Source of the DNA: Brasilonema sennae CENA114
Lineage (GTDB): Bacteria > Cyanobacteriota > Cyanobacteriia > Cyanobacteriales > Nostocaceae
DNA length: 64,000 nucleotides
Direction: 5' to 3'
Assembly: GCF_006968745.1 (NCBI RefSeq)
Contig: NZ_CP030118.1
Location: 1,686,654-1,750,653, forward strand
A program made the translations under genes and the position numbers. Position 1 is the stretch's first letter, and every line of letters starts with the position of its first letter. The notes beneath the pieces were generated by a model, which saw only the letters and a program-made list of their open reading frames with translations, was not told the origin of the DNA and did not search any database. Shown here piece by piece: positions 58,331-64,000 of the stretch.

Positions 58331-59788
58331 TTAATTAGCCTCCTCACCCGTTTTGCTGTTGATTGTATCTTTGATTCGCTCTAATACTCTTGACTGATTT
58401 CTCATAACTTCCTGAGCAGTAACTTTTAAAGTACAATATCCCCTAATTTGGTCATTAACTAATTTATTCTCAAAGTCACTCTCAGCTTGTTCGTCCCATT
58501 TTCCACCAATTTTTCTGTATTCTTCATCTCGGCAATAGACAATAACACCATAGTTTTCAAAATCTATGACTAAACACTGTGCTAATTCCTGTCTTGGTGC
58601 ATAATTTCTTATATTATTAGGTACAGGTAACTCCTGTTGTTGTACCATTGTGCTCAATGAGCTTAAAAAGTTAACACCAACAGGAGATAACTCAGACTGT
58701 AGTTGTAAGTCTTGCCACGATGAATTAGATTTTGGCCATCTCAAGTAATATGTCGGTCTTTCTACAACTTTGCCATTACCATTTACGCTTGAAATGACTT
58801 CAAGTGAAGGGAACTTTAAATCTTTGATAGATTCGTCAAGACTAGCGAAATCTTCAAACATCTTTTTCCCCGGATAAATAAATTCTCTAATGAGTTTACT
58901 GACTTTATTAAAGTTAGTTTTTAGTTGACTGACTGAATCTGCATGACTTTTATAGGCGCTGATTTGTCGTTCTAGTTCTTGCCTTTTTTGTTCTAGTTGT
59001 TGTATTTTTTGAACCTGTTCTGCTTCTAGGAACTGAAGTTGCTTTAATTGCTCTTGGTCTTGTGTTTGTTGCTCTTCTAAATTTTGTTTTTCTACTTTTA
59101 TCTCTTCTAGCTCTTTATTTTTCTGTTCAGCTTCTTTAACGGCTCCTTCATACTCTTCACTTAATCTAATTTGTTCCGCATTTTTGTAGAAAGGTCTAGG
59201 GTTAATACCATATATAATTATTATTTGTAATTCCTCACGAGCGGACATATATCTTCTATAAGCAGCAACTATACCTTTACTTAGATAAAAAGCAAATGTT
59301 GAAGAAATAGCTGCTAAAACAAAAGCTATAGCAGGAAGATACGGGTCTGCATACTTGGCATTTTGATTTCCTACTAATACTGCTTGGAATGTTATAAATA
59401 CATCTCCTAATAAAATAAAAAATATTGGTGAAACTTTCCTACCAAATAAAGACATTTTTATTCTTTGCCCAAGAATCTCTGATTCATCTACTAGAGTAGT
59501 TATAGGTAAAGCAGCCGTTACAAGTAAACTGAGTACACCTTTAATTGGAAATATAAGTATCTTGTCGCTATCCGACAGAGCAAGCCTTTGTCCAAAGGAG
59601 TAGTCCAATATTGCAAACTGCCCAAAACCCAGACAGCATAAAACAATGAATAACATCAAAAATAGAATTCTGTGGCGAATTTGTTCTTGTTTATACCATG
59701 TTTCAAGTTGTTTACGGGATTTTGGACTTTCAATGTAATTTTGGTACTGTTCTTCAATCTCTTGTCTGTCTGGCTCATTTACAGTCAT
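58331..59788 (-). CDS. Membrane protein with long coiled coil, unknown family
   Basis: A 485-residue protein. A cytoplasmic N-terminus is followed by about four transmembrane helices (residues 39-190: LFLMLFIVLCCLGFGQFAIL, KGVLSLLVTAALPITTLV and others). Residues 215-300 form a long coiled coil rich in E, Q and K (LEEIKVEKQNLEEQQTQDQE). The C-terminal 190 residues form a soluble domain (ERPTYYLRWPKSNSSWQDLQ). No family is recognised. AAGGAG precedes the ATG. The layout suggests a membrane sensor or scaffold whose coiled coil projects into the cytoplasm. Confidence 0.8.
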   Translation of the reverse strand: MTVNEPDRQEIEEQYQNYIESPKSRKQLETWYKQEQIRHRILFLMLFIVLCCLGFGQFAILDYSFGQRLALSDSDKILIFPIKGVLSLLVTAALPITTLVDESEILGQRIKMSLFGRKVSPIFFILLGDVFITFQAVLVGNQNAKYADPYLPAIAFVLAAISSTFAFYLSKGIVAAYRRYMSAREELQIIIIYGINPRPFYKNAEQIRLSEEYEGAVKEAEQKNKELEEIKVEKQNLEEQQTQDQEQLKQLQFLEAEQVQKIQQLEQKRQELERQISAYKSHADSVSQLKTNFNKVSKLIREFIYPGKKMFEDFASLDESIKDLKFPSLEVISSVNGNGKVVERPTYYLRWPKSNSSWQDLQLQSELSPVGVNFLSSLSTMVQQQELPVPNNIRNYAPRQELAQCLVIDFENYGVIVYCRDEEYRKIGGKWDEQAESDFENKLVNDQIRGYCTLKVTAQEVMRNQSRVLERIKDTINSKTGEEAN

Positions 59789-59831
59789 GTTTACTCCTTA
59801 ATGAGATTGATAATTTTTGTTCTTCAATAAG

Positions 59832-60671
59832 CTATAACTGTTTTAAATCTTTGGGAATTTCGCAAGCAGGAGATTCAGGACTATCCAAATAAGTTTTTTT
59901 GTATTTTGCTTCTATCATTGATTCCAAATCATGCTCAAGAAGAACTCCGCCCATATCACTTATCTCTAAAAATTCTCTTGCTACTTCATTACTAACTTGT
60001 TTACCTTCATGAAAAGCCTCACTTGCATTTATCCTTCCTTTTTCTTTTTGTCTTAACAAAAATTTTAAAATTGGATATTGTCTGGAAAAATTGAAATAAT
60101 TAATGGCTCCGACTTTTGATGTATCTTTATCCCGTACGTAACGTTCAAGAGTTATATTCACTCCAGCTTCTTTCATTTCAAGTGGTAGAGAAACCAAGAA
60201 AATAACACTTTTAATATTGGGATTACGAATTTGAAGGTTTCTCTCCATGCTCAAATACAGAACTTGTTCTTGTTGCTTATTATCATTAGACGGTTTCCAG
60301 GCAAGACAAGTATCTTTATTTGTATAAATAAAACCATTAGCATATTCATCTATACGACTAATATCAAAAATTTTATAGTTACTAGAAAATGTAACCAAAG
60401 TCGTAATTTTTGGTGTATAGTTTATGCTGGTTAATACTTTGTCTTGTTTTTCTGTTTTTATATTGACATTGACGGGTAATCTCAACACTAATTTATGAGG
60501 AGAGCAGCTTTGACTTCCAAATATGCGACTGTAGATAGAATCATTCAGTTGCACACTTTCCTTCTGAGCGTCTTGAGTTGTAAATTCACATTGATGCTTA
60601 CAGGATGTCAGTGCTAAACTAGCCAGGATAATAGTTGCACTAATTCCTAATAATTGGTAGAAACTTTTCAT
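59832..60671 (-). CDS. Lipoprotein, first gene of the pentapeptide operon
   Basis: A 279-residue protein with a lipobox (LASLALTSC), so it is probably anchored to a membrane on the periplasmic face. The mature part begins KHQCEFTTQDAQKESVQLND and has no recognised domain. A Cys-rich start and a conserved-looking C-terminus (SPACEIPKDLKQL) suggest a disulfide. It is separated by 43 bases from the membrane protein gene; all four genes run the same way with gaps of 2-48 bases. Confidence 0.8.
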   Translation of the reverse strand: MKSFYQLLGISATIILASLALTSCKHQCEFTTQDAQKESVQLNDSIYSRIFGSQSCSPHKLVLRLPVNVNIKTEKQDKVLTSINYTPKITTLVTFSSNYKIFDISRIDEYANGFIYTNKDTCLAWKPSNDNKQQEQVLYLSMERNLQIRNPNIKSVIFLVSLPLEMKEAGVNITLERYVRDKDTSKVGAINYFNFSRQYPILKFLLRQKEKGRINASEAFHEGKQVSNEVAREFLEISDMGGVLLEHDLESMIEAKYKKTYLDSPESPACEIPKDLKQL

Positions 60672-61222
60672 TTACACCTGTATGATTCAACATATTTACA
60701 GCCATTTTCAGGTAAATAGACTACAGTCGTAGAGGCGCAATATCTTGCGTCCTTACAAGCGGTGTGGTTCATTTAGGTGAAAACTGCTGTAATTTGCAAA
60801 AGAAGTGCTATTTGTTTACTATTTTGGCTGTAAATAGTCTGTAGCGTGAGTTCACCATTGCTGATTTTGTAGATGGTTACAGTGTCCACTCATACTAAAT
60901 GCGTATACTTATGCGGAATTTACTAACTTAACTACCAATTCTCTTCGCTGTATTCCAGATATTTACCAAACTTTGTTCTAAATTACTCTCACAATAACAG
61001 CTACTTAAGTACTATGAGTATCTATTGAAACCACATTTTACTCAATCTTTACCTTCTCTGACATCTTGCACCTTTCAATAAGGGTAGGGTGAGTACTGTC
61101 AGCCCTACGAAATAATAAGCCTTTTTCGCCTGCGATTTTCGCTTAGGAGGCGGCGGTACAAGATTATGAGTTCTCTAACTGTTTTTGTTTTTTCAATAAA
61201 AAAGCTAAGAATAACAAAAAGA

Positions 61223-61238
61223 TGTGATAGAAATCACA
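61223..61238. promoter_or_regulatory. CRP/SyCRP1-type binding site
   Basis: TGTGATAGAAATCACA matches the CRP consensus TGTGA-N6-TCACA with no mismatch and resembles sites of cyanobacterial cAMP receptor proteins. A TATAAA lies 7 nt to the right. It lies about 215 bases before the VapB start and about 550 bases before the divergent lipoprotein gene. Function is inferred from the motif only. Confidence 0.65.
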
Positions 61239-61250
61239 CTAAACTATAAA

Positions 61251-61287
61251 AACACGAGTAAGTGCCCGAATGGCGCTAACTCGTGTT
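61251..61287 (+). repeat. Inverted repeat downstream of the CRP-type site
   Basis: AACACGAGT at 61251-61259 pairs with ACTCGTGTT at 61279-61287 across a 19-nt loop. It could be an attenuator or operator in the VapBC leader. Confidence 0.55.
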
Positions 61288-61450
61288 TAGATTAAAGGGT
61301 AGCGATCGCTCAATACTGTTCAGTAGGATAAATCCTGCTTTTAGCTTTGATCGCCGACCAGAAGGTACGGGGTTTTCAGCATTTTTCTTATAAAGTCACT
61401 GAGATTGCGGTTACAATAAGTGGTATCATAATTTGGTTGCAAAAGCTGCT

Positions 61451-61705
61451 ATGGAACGCGAAGCTGTAACAATCCGTTTTCCATCTGATCTACTTGCTAA
61501 AGCCAGAAGTCTCAAGGAAGGCAATGAATCTTTGAACGATTTAGTCATTGAAGCTGTAGAGCAGGAGGTGCGACGTCGGAGGGGTTGGGCAGCCCATCAA
61601 CGGATTATTGCTCGCAGCGAGGCAGTTAAAGTGAAAACTGGTATACAATCAGCCTCTACAGAGTTGATCCGTAGCCTCAGAGAGAGCGAGGATCGATATG
61701 ACTAG
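61451..61705 (+). CDS. VapB-type antitoxin (ribbon-helix-helix-like)
   Basis: The 84-residue protein starts MEREAVTIRFPSDLLAKARS, the beta strand and helix of a ribbon-helix-helix DNA-binding domain. A basic, probably toxin-binding C-terminal part follows. ATG 61451 is preferred over TTG 61433. Its stop overlaps the PIN-domain toxin gene by 8 bases (ATGACTAG), the usual coupling of VapBC modules. It should neutralise the toxin and repress its own promoter. Confidence 0.85.
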   Translation: MEREAVTIRFPSDLLAKARSLKEGNESLNDLVIEAVEQEVRRRRGWAAHQRIIARSEAVKVKTGIQSASTELIRSLRESEDRYD

Positions 61706-62123
61706 AGTCCTGTGCCTTGATACCAGCGTTTGGATACCTTACCTTGTACCAGAGACTTATCAGCTTCAAGCTAGAACCTTAGTCACAGAGGCATTAAGTC
61801 TTAACTTGCGCTTAGTGGCTCCAGCATTTACTTGGGCAGAGGTAGGATCTGTGCTGCGAAAGAAAACTCGAATGAAAGTGATCACAACAGAGGAAGCACA
61901 GGGTTTTTTTCAAGACTTCTGCGAACTTCCCATTGATTACATAGAAGAGGAAGTCATTCGGGTGAAAGCTTGGGAAATTGCAGAGCGATATGTACTACCT
62001 ACGTTATATGATGCAGCATTTATAGCTTGCGCTGAAAGTGTTTCTGCCGAGTTTTGGACGGCGGATGTAACACTTGTCAGACAACTCACGCCTCGACCGA
62101 TTTACCTAAGAGAACTTTCTTGA
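61698..62123 (+). CDS. VapC-type PIN-domain toxin
   Basis: The 141-residue PIN ribonuclease has the acidic active-site residues Asp8 (LDTSVW), Glu48 (TWAEVG), Asp105 (TLYDAAFIA) and Asp123 (WTADVTL). VapC toxins cleave RNA, typically tRNAs, when the labile antitoxin is lost. The four-acid set is complete, so it appears functional. A strong palindromic terminator follows 10 nt after the stop. Confidence 0.9.
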   Translation: MTRVLCLDTSVWIPYLVPETYQLQARTLVTEALSLNLRLVAPAFTWAEVGSVLRKKTRMKVITTEEAQGFFQDFCELPIDYIEEEVIRVKAWEIAERYVLPTLYDAAFIACAESVSAEFWTADVTLVRQLTPRPIYLRELS

Positions 62124-62133
62124 AATTTAGTGC

Positions 62134-62161
62134 AAAAACGCAAAGAATTCTTTGCGTTTTT
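62134..62161. terminator. Perfect 28-bp palindrome ending the VapBC transcript
   Basis: AAAAACGCAAAGAATTCTTTGCGTTTTT reads the same on both strands (62134-62161, in two halves). It ends in a T-run in either direction and so can terminate both the VapBC transcript and the convergent peptidase transcript. Two more TGCGTTTTT units follow. Confidence 0.85.
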
Positions 62162-62184
62162 GCGTTTTTGCGTTTTTGTAGAGA

Positions 62185-64000
62185 CTAAACTTTCACATCC
62201 AATGTACGCACCAAAAATGCCCACTTATCTGCAATTTCCTCAATGATCTTTGCTGTAGGCTTACCAGCACCATGTCCCGCTTTTGTCTCAATTCTAATCA
62301 GTGCTGGCGCATCACCATTGTGAGCAGCTTGCAAAGCAGCAGCAAATTTGAAACTATGGGCAGGAACAACGCGATCGTCATGATCGGCTGTGGTAATCAT
62401 TGTTGCTGGGTATGCTGTACCTGATTTAAGCTTGTGCAGTGGCGAATAAGCATAAAGTGTTTTGAAATCTTCTTGATTGTCTGGCGAGCCATATTCAGAA
62501 GTCCATGCCCAACCAATAGTAAATTTATGGAAGCGCAACATATCCATAACACCCACAGCAGGTAAAGCAGCACCGAATAAATCGGGACGTTGAGTTATGC
62601 AAGCACCAACAAGTAATCCGCCGTTACTTCCACCGCCAATTGCTAACTTAGCAGGCTTTGTATAACTGTTGGCAATCAGCCACTCAGCAGCAGCAATAAA
62701 GTCATCAAACACATTTTGCTTTTTCGACTTCATACCCGCCTGATGCCATTCTTCCCCATACTCACCGCCACCGCGTAAGTTAGCCAAAGCATACACACCA
62801 CCCATTTCCATCCATACTAAATTACTGACAGAAAAGTTGGGGCTTAGAGAGACATTGAAACCACCATAACCATAGAGATATATAGGATTATTACCATCTA
62901 ATTTAATCCCCTTTTTATAAGTAAGAAACATTGGCACTTTTGTACCATCATTGCTTTTATAAAAAACTTGTTTTGTCTCGTAATCTTCGGGGTTAAAAGC
63001 TACCTTTGGCTGACGGAAAAGTGTGCTCTTTCCGCTTACCATGTCGTAGCGATAGACGGTTCCTGGTGTGGTAAAGCTGGTGAAACTATAGAAAGTTTCG
63101 GTATCATGTCGCTTGCCATGAAAGCCACCGGCTGAACCGAGTCCTGGTAATTTAACCTCACGTATCAATTTGCCTTTTAGGTCAAAAATCTTAATTTGGC
63201 TATGAGCATCTTGAAGATAATCAGCAACAAACTGGTTATTAAGTATACTAACGCCTTCTAAAGTTTCTGTCGCTTGAGGGATGATTTCTTTCCAGTTTTC
63301 TCGTGCCGGATTTTTAGTATCAATAGCAATGACTCGTCCTCTTGGTGCGTTGAAATCAGTGCGGAAATAGAAGATAGAATCGTCATTATCGATCACACTG
63401 AAACTAGACTCAAACTCCTGAATCAGTTCTACAACTTTCGCTTTTGGGTTCGTCAAATCTTTGTAGAAAACTAAATTTCTAGGGTCACATCCTTGCCATA
63501 CAGAAATAATAAGGTAACGTCCATCTTCTGTGACATCACCGTTAAATCCCCATTCTTTCTGGTCTAGACGATTGTAAATCAGTAAGTCTTCTGATTGAGG
63601 TGTTCCCAGTTTATGGTAGTAAAGCTTTTGGTAATAATTAACATCTTCTAATTTTGTTTTTTCCTTTGGCTCATCATAGCGACTGTAGAAAAACCCTTTA
63701 CTATCATTTGTCCAGGATGCACCAGAGAATTTAATCCACTTCAAGTGGTCTTTGAGGTCAATACCTGTTTCAATATCCCTCACTTTCCATTCTTGCCAGT
63801 CAGAACCAGCAGTGGATAGACCGTATGCTAAAAAATTACCATCTTCACTAATAGTTGTTCCTGAAAGAGCAACAGTACCATCTTCTGAAAGTGTATTTGG
63901 GTCAAGTAAAACTTTTGGTTCAGCGTCGAGAGAAGTTAAGGTGTATAAAACAGACTGGTTTTGCAGTCCGTTATTTTTAAAGTAAAAGTAACGCTTACCC
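62185..64000 (-). CDS. Prolyl oligopeptidase (S9 family), 5' end outside window
   Basis: The frame stays open to the window edge, so at least 72 more codons precede the apparent ATG 63783, and the true start lies right of base 64000. The visible part holds the beta-propeller (MRDIETGIDLKDHLKWIKFS, YYKLGTPQSEDLLIYN-like repeats) and the C-terminal alpha/beta-hydrolase domain. That domain carries the nucleophile in GGGSNGGLLVG, the acid in TTADHDDRVVP and the histidine in KAGHGAGKPT. Such enzymes cut short peptides after proline. The terminator palindrome at 62134-62161 follows its stop. Confidence 0.95.
   Translation of the reverse strand, partial: GKRYFYFKNNGLQNQSVLYTLTSLDAEPKVLLDPNTLSEDGTVALSGTTISEDGNFLAYGLSTAGSDWQEWKVRDIETGIDLKDHLKWIKFSGASWTNDSKGFFYSRYDEPKEKTKLEDVNYYQKLYYHKLGTPQSEDLLIYNRLDQKEWGFNGDVTEDGRYLIISVWQGCDPRNLVFYKDLTNPKAKVVELIQEFESSFSVIDNDDSIFYFRTDFNAPRGRVIAIDTKNPARENWKEIIPQATETLEGVSILNNQFVADYLQDAHSQIKIFDLKGKLIREVKLPGLGSAGGFHGKRHDTETFYSFTSFTTPGTVYRYDMVSGKSTLFRQPKVAFNPEDYETKQVFYKSNDGTKVPMFLTYKKGIKLDGNNPIYLYGYGGFNVSLSPNFSVSNLVWMEMGGVYALANLRGGGEYGEEWHQAGMKSKKQNVFDDFIAAAEWLIANSYTKPAKLAIGGGSNGGLLVGACITQRPDLFGAALPAVGVMDMLRFHKFTIGWAWTSEYGSPDNQEDFKTLYAYSPLHKLKSGTAYPATMITTADHDDRVVPAHSFKFAAALQAAHNGDAPALIRIETKAGHGAGKPTAKIIEEIADKWAFLVRTLDVKV

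Larger units (their letters stand above)
60672..61450. other. Divergent control region
   Basis: About 780 bases between the divergent pentapeptide operon and the VapBC genes, without a gene. It contains a CRP-type palindrome (61223-61238) and a hairpin (61251-61287). Promoters for both sides must lie here. Confidence 0.5.

Overview
The window is cyanobacterial chromosome, most likely from a filamentous Nostocales-type genome (Nostoc, Scytonema, Brasilonema or similar). The evidence is psbX next to ycf66, a cyanobacterial AbrB regulator, cyanoexosortase A with an HpsJ-family neighbour, a geosmin synthase operon, many GCGATCGC (HIP1) octamers, and abundant palindromic intergenic repeats. No CRISPR array, rRNA operon or prophage was seen. 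Genus-level placement is inference.

Layout. 0-3.6 kb: a decaying signalling/conflict cluster on the minus strand (PP2C phosphatase, TerY-like VWA protein, frameshifted Ser/Thr kinase). It is joined head-on at its left end to a caspase-domain gene cut off before its catalytic cysteine. 4.4-6 kb: small genes (a 19-residue-repeat protein and a CsbD-like protein) and terminators. 6.4-9.8 kb: a cyanoexosortase A locus with its own VWA/PEP-CTERM candidate substrate and an HpsJ-family protein. 10-18.5 kb: rpe, a secreted subtilisin-like protein, a lipoprotein serpin, a PerM/AI-2E permease, an LCP ligase and an alpha/beta hydrolase. 18.6-20.1 kb: a solitary TnpB element. 20.4-23.6 kb: pyrH-frr and a geranylgeranyl-reductase-family flavoprotein.

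23.7-30.9 kb (minus): a six-gene vWA-MoxR conflict operon. It encodes a caspase, a degenerate-P-loop NTPase, a MoxR ATPase, a vWA protein, a PD-(D/E)XK-like nuclease and a protein with three near-identical receiver domains. The caspase C-terminus and the NTPase N-terminus carry the same coiled-coil sequence, which suggests homotypic docking of effector and sensor. 31-42 kb: ordinary genes (CPBP protease, AbrB, sdhB, twin lipoproteins, ycf66, psbX, yggT, accC, tRNA-Leu(GAG), chorismate lyase, argC).

42.4-45.9 kb: a group II intron whose reverse transcriptase is interrupted by an IS630-type element, which itself carries a 146-bp foldback element. 46-51.5 kb: a geosmin synthase gene followed by two Family 2B encapsulin shell genes with inserted cyclic-nucleotide-binding-like domains, i.e. 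a candidate geosmin nanocompartment. A foldback repeat lies between the two shell genes. 51.6-55.7 kb: a repeat-rich spacer with two related MITEs, then a DUF3352 protein and ccsB.

56-60.7 kb (minus): a tight four-gene operon of unknown function (lipoprotein, membrane/coiled-coil protein, large pentapeptide-repeat protein, small acidic protein). This is the best candidate for an undescribed system. 61.2-64 kb: a perfect CRP-consensus palindrome, a VapBC-type toxin-antitoxin pair and a prolyl oligopeptidase running off the right edge.
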